Assembly: GCA_937982565.1 (NCBI GenBank)
Contig: CALJLN010000050.1
Location: forward strand, 62,001 to 126,000
Reading direction: 5' to 3'
Source: UBA2421 sp002343075
GTDB lineage: Bacteria; Planctomycetota; Phycisphaerae; Tepidisphaerales; Tepidisphaeraceae
Length of the DNA stretch: 64,000 bases
In this document: positions 1 to 8,756 of the stretch, piece after piece
Position numbering within the stretch: the first letter of the stretch is position 1
Layout: each line of letters starts with the position of its first letter
Position numbers and translations under genes: made by a program
Notes under the pieces: model-generated
What the model was told of the DNA's origin: nothing
Database searches by the model: none
The model's input: only the letters and a program-made list of their open reading frames with translations

Positions 1-740
1 CTGACGATCGCCGCCTCGATCTTCCGGGGGTGTGTCTGGCCCGTCACCACGAACGATTTTTCAAAACCAAAGGCGCGCGTGAACGACCCGTCAAGCGCTT
101 CGACCTTCGCATGATCGCCGTCGAAGAGCGCCAGGAAGGTGGCCTGCGTGCCGGTGGTTCCCTTCACGCCGCGAAATCGGAGCGAGCTGATGCGATACTC
201 CAGCTCTTCCAGATCCAGCGCAAAATCCTGCGCCCAGAGCGTGGCGCGCTTGCCCACGGTCGTTAGCTGTGCGGGCTGAAAGTGTGTGTAGCCGAGCGTG
301 GGAAGGTCGCGATGGCGCGCCGAAAAATGCCCCAGCGCGTCGATCGCGTTGGCCAGCCGTGCGCAGAGCAGTTTCATCGCATCGCGCATGATCACAAGGT
401 CGGCGTTATCAACCACCGTCTGGCTTGTCGCGCCGAGATGCACAATTCCCTTCGCGGCCGGCGCGGCTTCCTCGAAGGTGTGCACATGGGCCATCACATC
501 ATGCCGAAGCCGCTGCTCCCACGCTGCGGCCTTGTCGAAATCAATCTGGTGCAGGTTGGCACGCATCTGCTCGATCGCGAGATCGGTGATGCGGGACAAC
601 CCCAACCGCTTCTGGCACGCGGCCAGTTCAAGCCACACCCGGCGCCAGAGCGAAAATTTGTGCTGTGCCGAGAAAAGTTGCAGCATCTCCGGGGAAGCGT
701 TGCGGGCTGCGAGGGGAGATTCGTAGGTGTCGTGAGGCAT
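1..740 (-). CDS. purB: Adenylosuccinate lyase, 3' end cut by window edge
   Basis: This is adenylosuccinate lyase of purine synthesis, which releases fumarate from SAICAR and from adenylosuccinate in the cytoplasm. I translated the minus strand from the ATG at 740, which reads MPHDTYESPLAARNAS, and the frame stays open to the window edge, so about 246 residues are visible. Conserved segments appear in the family order: HDVMAHVH, GATSQTVVDNADL, HFQPAQLTTVGKRA, GVKGTTGT and TGQTHPRK. The SSxMPxKxNP signature expected near residue 280 lies outside the window. The HFQPAQ and GVKGTTGT segments resemble the vertebrate-like branch of PurB more than the short B. subtilis type. The gene follows a lipoprotein gene in the same direction after 78 bases. 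The family call is firm; only the C-terminus is unseen. Confidence 0.93.
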   Translation of the reverse strand, partial: MPHDTYESPLAARNASPEMLQLFSAQHKFSLWRRVWLELAACQKRLGLSRITDLAIEQMRANLHQIDFDKAAAWEQRLRHDVMAHVHTFEEAAPAAKGIVHLGATSQTVVDNADLVIMRDAMKLLCARLANAIDALGHFSARHRDLPTLGYTHFQPAQLTTVGKRATLWAQDFALDLEELEYRISSLRFRGVKGTTGTQATFLALFDGDHAKVEALDGSFTRAFGFEKSFVVTGQTHPRKIEAAIV

Positions 741-818
741 GGTGCCAGATTGTGAGCGTGTGCCCGCTGAATGCAATCGCGCGACCGTGGCGGACGCGTA
801 GCGCGGTGCCGAAGGGTT

Positions 819-1937
819 TCACGGCAGGAGGCGCACGCGCATCAGCTCGCCGCTGCCGGCATCGTAGGCAATGAACGTGGTTTCGCTTTCGCGGTGTGCC
901 GTCACCAGGCGCAGCGCATACACCGGCTGGCCGGGGCGGGCGTTCAACCTTTCCCTGGGAATGTCGAGAATCGGCCCGCTTTTCTGAAAAATGAGGATCG
1001 CGGGGTAGCTCGTCTGCACTTTTGCCGCATCCAGCCGCGACTCGACCGAACCGCGGATCTCCTCGCCCACGGAGGCACAGAGCGCCACGCGGTCGCCGCT
1101 GAGCGCGATGGCATGCGAAAGGCGGTCGGGCAGCGCGATGAGCGTGCCAAGCTCGTGTGCCTTGCCGTCGGGCGCGATCTCAAACAGCCCGGCGGCGTGT
1201 GGATCCATAAACAGCAGCGAATCGCCCAGCCCGCCGGTGAGCCGGGTTCCCGAGGCGCCGAGTCGCAACACTTCTTCGCCGCTCCGGGCTTTGGCAAATG
1301 GGGGGAGCAGTTGCGTGAATCCCTCGGCAGTAAGGCGCGCCGGCTCGAGGCGCAGCAACACCGGCTCATCAAGAACGCTCAGCAGCAGATATACATAAGA
1401 GTCTGTCGCAGCGAGGGTTAGGGTTGCCAGGTCGATTGCCGGGCCAAGCCCGGTGTCGCGCATCAGCGATGTTGCATCGGCAAGGAGTCGAATTCGGGCC
1501 GATTCAGGGTTGTATTGTCCAAAGGCGAAGACCGGTTCCTTGCCGCCGAGGCCCTTGAAGAGAAAGTAGATGCAGCCATCGCCCCCGCCGGCGAGCGCGA
1601 CGAAGTTCCCGCGCTGCTCCGGCCGCGCCATCGCGGCGGCCACATTGGCGGCGGTAAGCGCCGTGGTCTCGGAAAACCCGCGCGACCCATACTGCATGAC
1701 GACGTCACGGCCATCTCGAGTCGGCTGAGAAAAGAAAACCACCCCGCTGCGTCGAGCAACGGCCAGATGCGTCGGCGTGTTAGGCCAGAGGGGAGCGAGG
1801 GTTTCGAGCGAGGCGCGGGCAAACTGACCGGGCGCTGCGGCCGGGGCCGATCCATCGTCTGCATCAGGTTCGAGTCGCTCGCAGCCGAGGCTGATCGAAA
1901 CGATCAGCACGAGCGACAGCCCACAGCTTCGAGCCAT
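819..1937 (-). CDS. Hypothetical lipoprotein
   Basis: I do not recognise this 372-residue protein. I chose the ATG at 1937 because it begins a short signal peptide (MARSCGLSLVLIVSISLGC) that ends in a possible lipobox (SLGC). It also starts 23 bases after the stop of the upstream prepilin-like gene. A start at 2006 would overlap that gene and bury the signal sequence. The mature part reads like a beta-rich envelope protein, with alternating short hydrophobic strands (VVFFSQPTRDG, CIYFLFKGLGG, SYVYLLLSVLDEPVLLRLEP) that hint at a propeller-like fold. The lipobox is weak (Ser at -3, Leu at -2), so a plain secreted protein is possible. Confidence 0.6.
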   Translation of the reverse strand: MARSCGLSLVLIVSISLGCERLEPDADDGSAPAAAPGQFARASLETLAPLWPNTPTHLAVARRSGVVFFSQPTRDGRDVVMQYGSRGFSETTALTAANVAAAMARPEQRGNFVALAGGGDGCIYFLFKGLGGKEPVFAFGQYNPESARIRLLADATSLMRDTGLGPAIDLATLTLAATDSYVYLLLSVLDEPVLLRLEPARLTAEGFTQLLPPFAKARSGEEVLRLGASGTRLTGGLGDSLLFMDPHAAGLFEIAPDGKAHELGTLIALPDRLSHAIALSGDRVALCASVGEEIRGSVESRLDAAKVQTSYPAILIFQKSGPILDIPRERLNARPGQPVYALRLVTAHRESETTFIAYDAGSGELMRVRLLP

Positions 1938-1959
1938 CGGTGGAAGCCGCCGCCAAAGC

Positions 1960-3051
1960 TCAGTCAATCGTGACGGTACCAGTGCGACCATTGAGGAATC
2001 GGTCAAAGGTATCGGGGTTGATACCCGCTGTCGCGGAGCGGACTGAAGATATTCGAGTACCCGCTGGCATCCACAATCTCGGATTGGATGACTGGAGATC
2101 GCCCAGCGTTTCGACGTGCCCGTCCCAGAACACCGCGTTCATGCGCATCGAATCAGAAGCGGCGTAGGGCTTTCGGCTGCCGTGCCGATAAGCAAAAATT
2201 CGTGCGTCCTGGCCGGTTGCCCCATTTCCGGGCGCTTGCCCGCGATACCACGCACGCGTGAAGCTCGACCAGGAACCCTGGTCGGCGTACATTCCGCCGC
2301 CGCCACCAGAAATTGTGTTGTCATAGGTCGGCGGCTCACCACGGGTGGAGCGTGCGCCGTCGGCAAACGCAATCTTGGTCGACGGATCCTTTATCTTCGA
2401 GATTCTGGGCGTGTAACCTGCCGGTGGATCATACGCCGGCGCACCGCCGGACATATTTCCGCCTGTTCGATTGGTGTGGCTCGTCGGAGTGACGTTCGCC
2501 GGCGGAGGGGTGGCGTTCGGCGTGAGCGTGAAAATGAAGGCGAGGTTGTAAGACGGATAGGGTACCGCGCCCCAGTTCGTGCCAGAGAAAAAGGTCATCA
2601 ACACGTCGGTATTGTTCGGGCAGGTGAACGACGGATGCTGCACCAACTGCAGAAATCGCTCGCGACGGTTCGCCCCTGACGCACCGTCATTGAAATTGAT
2701 CCGCATGATCCGCGCGAGAGCTGATTGCCAGTCGTTGATGTGGGTGTACCCGGGTGCGTTGAGGTCACTGAACGGGCCGCTCGGCTGCGCGAAACTACCG
2801 AGGCTCATGAAAGCGATGCCGCTCGTGTTCGCGCTTCCAGCCATCCAGCCGTTGTTCTGTGCCGCATATACCTGCTGAGCCTGCATCAGATTTCTCAGAT
2901 TTGCCGCACACTTGACCGTGTTGGCCTGCTGCCGCGCCTTCCCCAGTGATGGCAGCAGGATCGAGATGAGAAGCGCGATAATCCCGATAACGACCAGCAG
3001 TTCGACAAGGGTAAAAGCGCTGCCGTCGCGAATACTTCGACGATTAATCAT
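1960..3051 (-). CDS. Prepilin-type N-terminal methylation domain protein
   Basis: This 363-residue protein is a type II secretion or type IV pilus pseudopilin-like protein of the kind expanded in planctomycetes. Residues 10-40 contain the class III signal: a short basic leader, then AFTLVELLVVIGIIALLIS. Cleavage is expected before Phe13, and Glu at mature position 5 is present. A helix with KARQQANTVKCAANLRNL follows, as in planctomycete pseudopilins. Near the C-terminus an RHGSRKP segment is followed by MNAVFWDGHVETL, the His...Asp-Gly motif typical of this group. The middle is rich in Gly, Asn and Pro. It is probably cotranscribed with the small membrane protein upstream. Its role at the cell surface is not known, and no pilus assembly genes are nearby. 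Confidence 0.88.
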   Translation of the reverse strand: MINRRSIRDGSAFTLVELLVVIGIIALLISILLPSLGKARQQANTVKCAANLRNLMQAQQVYAAQNNGWMAGSANTSGIAFMSLGSFAQPSGPFSDLNAPGYTHINDWQSALARIMRINFNDGASGANRRERFLQLVQHPSFTCPNNTDVLMTFFSGTNWGAVPYPSYNLAFIFTLTPNATPPPANVTPTSHTNRTGGNMSGGAPAYDPPAGYTPRISKIKDPSTKIAFADGARSTRGEPPTYDNTISGGGGGMYADQGSWSSFTRAWYRGQAPGNGATGQDARIFAYRHGSRKPYAASDSMRMNAVFWDGHVETLGDLQSSNPRLWMPAGTRISSVRSATAGINPDTFDRFLNGRTGTVTID

Positions 3052-3079
3052 GATTCAGATCTCCTGCCCAATTCGAACC

Positions 3080-3532
3080 TCACCTGTTTCTCCCACCGCG
3101 TGCCTTGTATTCCTGCTCGGTCGGGGGCGGCTGTTCGCCAGCCCCTGCGGGCGGGTTCAACCCTACCACCAACCGCTTGCAGTCCTGACAAAACGTCGGC
3201 CCGGGCTTGCCCACCGCCGCATTCAGCAGGACGTAGGTCGGCTCCGGCTTGGGTTTGCCGTCGGCGGTCCAGTAGCAGCGCTCTGGCTCATACCCGGTTT
3301 CTTTTCCCGAGTGGGGCGACTTCACCGGCGTCATGTCGCCAACCTTCAGAGTATATCTAAATGTCTTGCCTGTTTCGCTACAAATAAACACCCGGTCGGT
3401 GGAAGAAATGACCGCATCCGACCCGCCGGCGGCAGAATAGAGAAGATAACCCGTCCCCAGCACCGCCAAGACGGCAAACGTGATGGCAATCGGGCGGCCT
3501 TTCGGGCTGTTGACGAATTCGGCAAGTTTCAT
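3080..3532 (-). CDS. Small membrane-anchored Cys-containing protein
   Basis: This 150-residue protein has an N-terminal membrane segment (about residues 16-34, PIAITFAVLAVLGTGYLLYS) and a soluble domain facing away from the cytoplasm. The soluble domain carries FICSETGKTF, a second Cys in ERCYWTADGK, and CQDCKR. That spacing could bind a metal or form disulfides. It starts 28 bases upstream of the prepilin-like gene, so the two are likely one transcript. I infer that it accompanies the pseudopilin, but no function is known to me. Confidence 0.7.
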   Translation of the reverse strand: MKLAEFVNSPKGRPIAITFAVLAVLGTGYLLYSAAGGSDAVISSTDRVFICSETGKTFRYTLKVGDMTPVKSPHSGKETGYEPERCYWTADGKPKPEPTYVLLNAAVGKPGPTFCQDCKRLVVGLNPPAGAGEQPPPTEQEYKARGGRNR

Positions 3533-3588
3533 TCAGTCGTCGCGATTCACCGGCAAACAAAAACCGGGCTGACTTTACGGAAGCGTCG

Positions 3589-3612
3589 ATCCCGATGAAG
3601 CGGGATGCCCGC
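3589..3612. repeat. Overlapping short hairpins in a divergent intergenic region
   Basis: The 222-base gap between the small membrane protein and the desaturase gene contains ATCCCG-atgaag-CGGGAT, which overlaps GCGGG-atg-CCCGC. Only one hairpin could form at a time. A TATACT hexamer follows directly. This may be a promoter-proximal switch or a remnant of a dispersed palindrome. I see nothing else in the gap. Confidence 0.3.
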
Positions 3613-3754
3613 GTATACTACCCAGACAGAACCCCGGCTGCGACCCTTGTACCGGTTTTCGCCAGTTTCTCCCCGGACAGAAGCCCTCGCCTAACCTCGG
3701 CGAACGGCGTCGGGCTTGAACGGGGGGCATTGTAGGCGACAGTGTTAACTTGCG

Positions 3755-5332
3755 ATGAGCGCCAAGCGTATTGTCATCATCGGTGCAGGAGTCGGCGGTT
3801 TGGCAGCGGCCATCCGGCTGGCAGCGCGCGGCTTTTCCGTTCAACTGCTCGAAAAAAACGAACGCGTCGGCGGAAAACTCAATCTGTGGGAAATGCCCCA
3901 CCCACATCGACCATCCGGGCGGCCGTTCCGGTTTGATACCGGGCCGAGCCTGCTGACGCTCCCCTTCGTCTTCGCCGACCTCTTCGCCGCCGCCGGAGAA
4001 GACGTGCGCCACTGGCTGCCGATCACCAAGCTCGACCCGATCGCCAGCTTTCGATGGCAGGACGGGTCGCGGTTCGACCTCCGCGCAGCGCAAAATCAGC
4101 TTGAACAAGAGCTTATGCGCTTTGCACCGACCGACGTCGCCGGGTGGAAAGCGTTTGCAGCGCGCGGAGAACGCATCTGGAACCTCTCGGCGGAGTTGTT
4201 CCTGTATCACGCGCCTGAGCAAGTTCTGCGCGGATTGCCCGGGGAAAGTCGCAACCCTTGGCGAGGCCTGACGTTACTGACCACGCCGTTTCGCATCGGC
4301 ATGCTCAGCAACTTTGCCAGGCTGGTGCATAAGCATCTGAAAAACCAGAAGTTACGCGAAGTGCTCTACCAATACGCCACCTATTCTGGTGCAAGCCCGT
4401 TCAAAGCTCCTGCCACGCTTGCCGTTATCCCCCACGCCGAAAGCTACTTCGGCGGGTGGTATCCGACCGGCGGGATGTATCGCATCGCCGAGGCGCTTCG
4501 GGAGGTGGCCACAAAGCTCGGCGTGACTATTCGCACAAACTGCCCCGTCAAACAAATCCTCATCGAACCAACCATGCCTTCAGCGGGTCGGCGGCAGACG
4601 AACCGCGCCACCGGGGTGAAACTGCACGACGGTACCGTCATCCGATCAACCGCCGTCGTCGCCAATTCCGATGTCGTCTATACCTATCAAAATCTGATCG
4701 CACCGGAGCATCGCCCCCACTACCCGAATAAGAAGCTCCAGCAGCTCGAACCCGGCGGCAGCGGGATGGTCCTGCTGCTGGGCATCGACGGGACGTACCC
4801 GCAATTGGCACACCACACGAAATTCATGCCCGCGGATTATAAGAGCGACCTGCGTGCGATGTTCGAGACGCGCACCGTGCCCAGCGACCCGTGCATCTAT
4901 GTCTGCGCCTCGACCCGAACCGACCCGAGCCAGGCACCCGACGGCTGCGAGAATCTCTTCGTGCTCTGCTCCGCCCCGCCGCTCGATGGCGGGCTCGATT
5001 GGGCCGTTGAGGGAGATCGATATGAACAACAGATATTGCGGACACTGGAACAACAGTGCGGATTAAGCGATTTGCGCAAGCGAATCGTGGTCAAGCGGCG
5101 CATGACGCCGGCTGAGTTGCAGCATATCTACAATGCCAACGCGGGTAGCATCTACGGCATCGGCAGTAACAGCCGGAAGGCCGCCTTTCTTCGCCCGCCG
5201 AACCGCGACAAGAAGATCGCCGGCCTCTACTTCGCCGGCGGTGCCACCCACCCCGGCGGAGGGCTGCCGCTGGTCGCGCTCAGCGGGAAAATTGTGGCAG
5301 AACTGGTGGAAGAGGACTTTCCGCAAAAGTAG
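3755..5332 (+). CDS. Phytoene desaturase family (CrtI/CrtN-type) FAD protein
   Basis: This 525-residue flavoprotein belongs to the CrtI/CrtN carotenoid desaturase family, which introduces double bases into phytoene or diapophytoene with FAD. The N-terminus is a Rossmann fold (RIVIIGAGVGGLAAAIRLA, then LLEKNERVGGKL), followed by FDTGPSLLTLP. The C-terminal FAD-contacting segment GLYFAGGATHPGGGLP is typical of the family. The start at 3755 puts the Rossmann strand at residue 5. No carotenoid synthase or other carotenogenic gene is adjacent, so C30 versus C40 substrate cannot be decided here. The next gene points the other way and ends 39 bases downstream. The family is certain and the exact reaction is not. 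Confidence 0.88.
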   Translation: MSAKRIVIIGAGVGGLAAAIRLAARGFSVQLLEKNERVGGKLNLWEMPHPHRPSGRPFRFDTGPSLLTLPFVFADLFAAAGEDVRHWLPITKLDPIASFRWQDGSRFDLRAAQNQLEQELMRFAPTDVAGWKAFAARGERIWNLSAELFLYHAPEQVLRGLPGESRNPWRGLTLLTTPFRIGMLSNFARLVHKHLKNQKLREVLYQYATYSGASPFKAPATLAVIPHAESYFGGWYPTGGMYRIAEALREVATKLGVTIRTNCPVKQILIEPTMPSAGRRQTNRATGVKLHDGTVIRSTAVVANSDVVYTYQNLIAPEHRPHYPNKKLQQLEPGGSGMVLLLGIDGTYPQLAHHTKFMPADYKSDLRAMFETRTVPSDPCIYVCASTRTDPSQAPDGCENLFVLCSAPPLDGGLDWAVEGDRYEQQILRTLEQQCGLSDLRKRIVVKRRMTPAELQHIYNANAGSIYGIGSNSRKAAFLRPPNRDKKIAGLYFAGGATHPGGGLPLVALSGKIVAELVEEDFPQK

Positions 5333-5371
5333 AAGATCGGAACCCGCGCACCGGAGTTTCGCCCGGGTTTG

Positions 5372-6247
5372 TCACCGTGAGTCGTCCCGCTTGCGCAACT
5401 CCAGCAGATAGATAGGCAACCGCTGTCGCGTGTAGCGGTGTTCAAAGTGCGTCAACTCGTCGGCGAAACATCGATTTTGCATTTGCGCTTTGGCTGCGGG
5501 GTCGTTCCAGTAGTTGTGGCTGAGGGCCGACACTTCAAAATTGCTCTTGATTTCACTGCTGGCGGGCGGAATCTGAGAAGGATGCACAAGGTCCCCCGCA
5601 CGCACGCGAGGCCAGTCCGGCTGGGGAGGCACCTTCTGTTCCCGCGCCGCCCGCGCCAGCTCAAACCACGTCGGCTGCCGCTGCCCGCAAAGCCCGAGCG
5701 CCCACTGATGGTAGCCGGGGTGATCGGTTTTCAGCGTAAGCGTGGATGTCCCATCGCGAAGCACTTGATGAACATCCAGCAAAAACGGCTCGGCAAACAA
5801 TCGGTTGTTCAGTTCCTGCAGGCGGTCACACGGTTCGGGGTGGAAGAGCCAAATCTCATCGACCTCGCCCGCGGTAAAGATGCGTGCGACCTCCTGCCCC
5901 CGACCGCGGATAAGCACAGCATTGCGAAGCTGCCGACGGGTGACCTCCTCGGCCCCGGCCAGTAACGATCGCACTTTCCAATCGATTCCGACAAACCCAA
6001 TCCGGGGATGCTTTGACGCCACGCGCGCGAGAAATGAAGCATCGTAGCATCCGACGTCGAAGATGATTCGTCCCTCGAATGCCCTGCCCATGCGCTGGCG
6101 AAACTGCGCTGCCCACTGGCCGCAATATCGAAACGCCTCATCGCCGATCAGCACAAGCTCGTGGAACGCCATGAGTCGTTGCAGAAAAATACTGGTGGTG
6201 GGCTTCACGCTGCCACAGATCATGGGCACAGGCGCGTCGGCGGGCAA
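5372..6247 (-). CDS. trmB: TrmB-like tRNA (guanine-N7)-methyltransferase
   Basis: This 291-residue SAM-dependent methyltransferase resembles TrmB, which makes m7G46 in the variable loop of tRNA. The SAM motif is IIFDVGCYDASFLARVA, followed by FVGIDWKVRSL (acidic Asp at the end of strand 2). The family block EIWLFHPEPCD parallels the canonical DxxxLNFPDPWxK segment, and LTLKTDHPGYHQWAL matches the conserved KTD...Y..W end. The Pro-Asp-Pro of classical TrmB is altered to His-Pro-Glu-Pro, so the active site deviates somewhat. A second possible start is the ATG at 6172 (MAFHELVLIGDEAF). The gene is divergent from uup. The extra C-terminal 90 residues are unusual for TrmB. Confidence 0.72.
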   Translation of the reverse strand: MPADAPVPMICGSVKPTTSIFLQRLMAFHELVLIGDEAFRYCGQWAAQFRQRMGRAFEGRIIFDVGCYDASFLARVASKHPRIGFVGIDWKVRSLLAGAEEVTRRQLRNAVLIRGRGQEVARIFTAGEVDEIWLFHPEPCDRLQELNNRLFAEPFLLDVHQVLRDGTSTLTLKTDHPGYHQWALGLCGQRQPTWFELARAAREQKVPPQPDWPRVRAGDLVHPSQIPPASSEIKSNFEVSALSHNYWNDPAAKAQMQNRCFADELTHFEHRYTRQRLPIYLLELRKRDDSR

Positions 6248-6295
6248 GCTGCGCGACGATATCGCGATCGATCCGAAAGCTGTATCCTCGCCGGC

Positions 6296-8101
6296 ATGCT
6301 CCTGACCGGAAGAAATCTCGCGAAATCATACGGGCCGCGAAGGCTATTTAGCGGTATTACGCTTGGATTGAACGAAGGCGAGCGAATCGGGCTGATTGGG
6401 GTGAATGGGTCGGGAAAATCGACACTCTTGCGAATTTTTGCCGGGGTGGAGCAGCCTGACGAAGGTGAGCTGATAAACCGCCGGGGGCTACGCGTGGGGT
6501 ATGTGGCTCAGCAGGAGGCATTTGCGCCGGGTAAAAGCTGTCTCGATATCCTCGCCGATGCGACCGATGACCATCTCGATGACCACGAGCGTCACCTTCA
6601 GGCGCAACGACTGTTGGACAAGCTGGGCTTTGCAAATGCCGCCGCCACTGCGGAATCGCTTTCGGGCGGGTGGCGCAAGCGGCTGGCAATCGCTTGCGCG
6701 CTCGCCGGGCAGCCCGATCTCCTGCTGATGGACGAGCCGACGAATCACCTCGATGTCGAGGGCATCATCTGGCTGGAACAGTTGCTCGCGGCGGCCCCGT
6801 TTGCCACGCTGATCGTCACGCACGACCGGCGGTTTCTTGAATCGTTTGCCAATCGCATCATCGAGCTCGGCCGAGCGTATCGCGAAGGATTTCTGAGCCA
6901 CAACGGCCGCTACAGCGATTTCCTCATCAAGCGCGAGGAGTTTCTGGCGGCCCAGCAAAGCCAGCAGCAATCGCTTGCCAGCGGTGTGCGCCGGGAAATC
7001 GAGTGGCTGAAGCGCGGGGCCAAGGCGCGTACAACCAAGGCAAAAGGCCGCATTGAGCGCGCCGGGGAGATGATAGATGACCTGGCCGATCTGAAGTCGC
7101 GCAACACCCAGCAGGGCGCGGCGAGGGTCGATTTCACGGCAACCGGTCGCCAGACCCGAAAACTGATTCAACTGAAACACGTCGGCAAATCCCTAGGCGG
7201 TAAGCCGTTGTTCACCGACGTTTCTATTGTGCTCTCGCCCGGCGACAAGCTTGCGTTGCTCGGACCGAACGGCAGTGGAAAGTCGACGCTAATCAAGGTG
7301 CTCGCCGGCGAACTTCCACCCGACCGCGGGGAGGTGTTTCGAGCCGATCAGCTCAATGTAGTCGTGCTCGATCAACACCGACAGCAACTCGACCCAACCC
7401 TGTCGCTCCGGCGGGCGCTCTCCCCCGCGGGCGATGTGCTGAGCTTTAACGGCAGTTCGATGCACATCAGCGGCTGGGCCAAACGATTTCTGTTTCGCAC
7501 AGAGCAGCTCGACCTCCCCGTGAGCGAACTCTCCGGCGGCGAGCAGGCGCGCGTGCTGATCGCTCGCCTCATGCTCCGTCCCGCCGACGTGCTCGTCCTT
7601 GACGAGCCGACCAACGATCTGGATATCGCCACACTTGAAGTGCTCGAACAGAATCTGGACGAGTTTCCCGGCGCGCTGGTGCTGGTAACTCACGATCGAT
7701 TTCTGATGCAGCGAATCGACGCCGAGGTGCTCGCGCTTGATGGCCGCGGTGGAAGCGCCATGTTTGCCGACCTCTCCCAGTGGGAAAGCGCCGGGACGAC
7801 CAATCCCGTCAGGCCGACCGAGAAAAAGTCGGTCATCAAGCCGCCTGCCACACCGTCCGACGCAGCGGCTCCGGCAAAGAAGCGATTGACGTGGAAGGAA
7901 CAAAAGGAGTTGGAAGGCATCGAACCAGCCATCCACGCCGCCGAGGCGCAGCTGGCGGACCTACACACCCGGGCGGCCGACCCGACAATCATCGCCGACC
8001 ACAGCAAGGCAAGAATCGTCTACGAAAATCTCGCCGCGGCGCAAACCGAAATCGAGCGACTCTACGCCCGGTGGGAAGAACTTGAGGCAGCAACGCGGTG
8101 A
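6296..8101 (+). CDS. uup: ABC-F ATPase, Uup type
   Basis: This 601-residue protein has two tandem ABC ATPase domains and no membrane segments, as in ABC-F proteins that act on ribosomes or branched DNA. The first domain has Walker A GVNGSGKST, signature LSGGW and Walker B LLLMDEPTNHLD. The second has GPNGSGKST, LSGGEQ and VLVLDEPTNDLD. The C-terminal 70 residues form the coiled coil of Uup (KKRLTWKEQKELEGIEPAI). I chose the ATG at 6296 (MLLTGRNLAKSYG) because the family starts with this strand. An upstream extension to 6161 would run through the divergent trmB gene. Uup limits replication-associated precise excision in E. coli; the role here is by homology. Confidence 0.9.
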   Translation: MLLTGRNLAKSYGPRRLFSGITLGLNEGERIGLIGVNGSGKSTLLRIFAGVEQPDEGELINRRGLRVGYVAQQEAFAPGKSCLDILADATDDHLDDHERHLQAQRLLDKLGFANAAATAESLSGGWRKRLAIACALAGQPDLLLMDEPTNHLDVEGIIWLEQLLAAAPFATLIVTHDRRFLESFANRIIELGRAYREGFLSHNGRYSDFLIKREEFLAAQQSQQQSLASGVRREIEWLKRGAKARTTKAKGRIERAGEMIDDLADLKSRNTQQGAARVDFTATGRQTRKLIQLKHVGKSLGGKPLFTDVSIVLSPGDKLALLGPNGSGKSTLIKVLAGELPPDRGEVFRADQLNVVVLDQHRQQLDPTLSLRRALSPAGDVLSFNGSSMHISGWAKRFLFRTEQLDLPVSELSGGEQARVLIARLMLRPADVLVLDEPTNDLDIATLEVLEQNLDEFPGALVLVTHDRFLMQRIDAEVLALDGRGGSAMFADLSQWESAGTTNPVRPTEKKSVIKPPATPSDAAAPAKKRLTWKEQKELEGIEPAIHAAEAQLADLHTRAADPTIIADHSKARIVYENLAAAQTEIERLYARWEELEAATR

Positions 8102-8214
8102 TTAACTACGCCAACGTGGCCGTATGCTCGAAGACTTCATCAGAAGTGAGGGCAATCCGGCTTGGCAATTGTGGACACAACGCCGTCAGCCGCGCATTTC
8201 CCAAATGGACTCGG

Positions 8215-8242
8215 TTCAGGTTTAAAACCTCCACTACCTGAA
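8215..8242. terminator. Possible bidirectional stem between convergent uup and yajQ
   Basis: TTCAGGT (8215-8221) and ACCTGAA (8236-8242) form a perfect 7-base inverted repeat that overlaps the yajQ stop codon. An inner AGGTTT-a-AAACCT dyad is also present. No strong T-tract follows, so termination is only suggested by the position between two convergent genes. Confidence 0.3.
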
Positions 8243-8728
8243 ATTCTTATACTGCAGCGGCAGCTCCGGCGGGTTGGCGCGCAGATGGGCAATGACCGCC
8301 TGCAGGTCGTCCTTCTTCGCTCCACTGACGCGCAAGGTGTCTCCCTGAATGCTCGCCTGCACCTTTAGCTTCAGTTCCTTGATCTGCTTCTGAATCTCCT
8401 TCGCGGTGTCTTTGTCCATGCCGTCCTTGAGCTTGACCACCTGCCGCACAGTCTTGTGGGTTGCCTGCTCAATCTTCTGATCATCCATGCACTTTGGCTC
8501 TACGCCGCGCTTGACAAACTTCCCGATAATCACGGTCTTCACGGCATCAAGCTGCGATTCGCCGTCGGCGGTGAGCGTGAGGGTCTTGCCCTTGCGATCA
8601 AACTCCACCCCCGCCGCCGACCCTTTGAAGTCGTAGCGGGTGGCGATCTCCTTTTGCGCCTGGTTGATGGCGTTATCGACTTCCTGCAGGTTGAGTTCCG
8701 AAACGATGTCAAACGATGAATCGGCCAT
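8234..8728 (-). CDS. yajQ: YajQ family nucleotide-binding protein
   Basis: This 164-residue cytoplasmic protein is a full-length YajQ. The start MADSSFDIVSELNLQEVDNA and the block RYDFKGSAAGVEFDRK are diagnostic. The second half (GQTLRVSGAKKDDLQ in the family, here GDTLRVSGAKKDDLQA) completes the tandem ferredoxin-like fold. Members bind nucleotides, and in Xanthomonas one binds cyclic di-GMP and modulates a transcription factor. Whether this one binds c-di-GMP cannot be read from sequence. It is convergent with uup, and its upstream neighbour is a secreted protease gene only 28 bases away in the same direction. Confidence 0.95.
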   Translation of the reverse strand: MADSSFDIVSELNLQEVDNAINQAQKEIATRYDFKGSAAGVEFDRKGKTLTLTADGESQLDAVKTVIIGKFVKRGVEPKCMDDQKIEQATHKTVRQVVKLKDGMDKDTAKEIQKQIKELKLKVQASIQGDTLRVSGAKKDDLQAVIAHLRANPPELPLQYKNFR

Positions 8729-8756
8729 GCGAGCAATTGTACACGCTCGCCGCGGT

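Noticed and set aside
771..1421. A plus-strand open frame opposite the lipoprotein gene
   Set aside because: Its composition is typical of antisense shadows, and the minus-strand protein has a signal peptide.
6161..6295. An upstream extension of uup
   Set aside because: It runs through the divergent trmB gene, and the family starts at the ATG at 6296.
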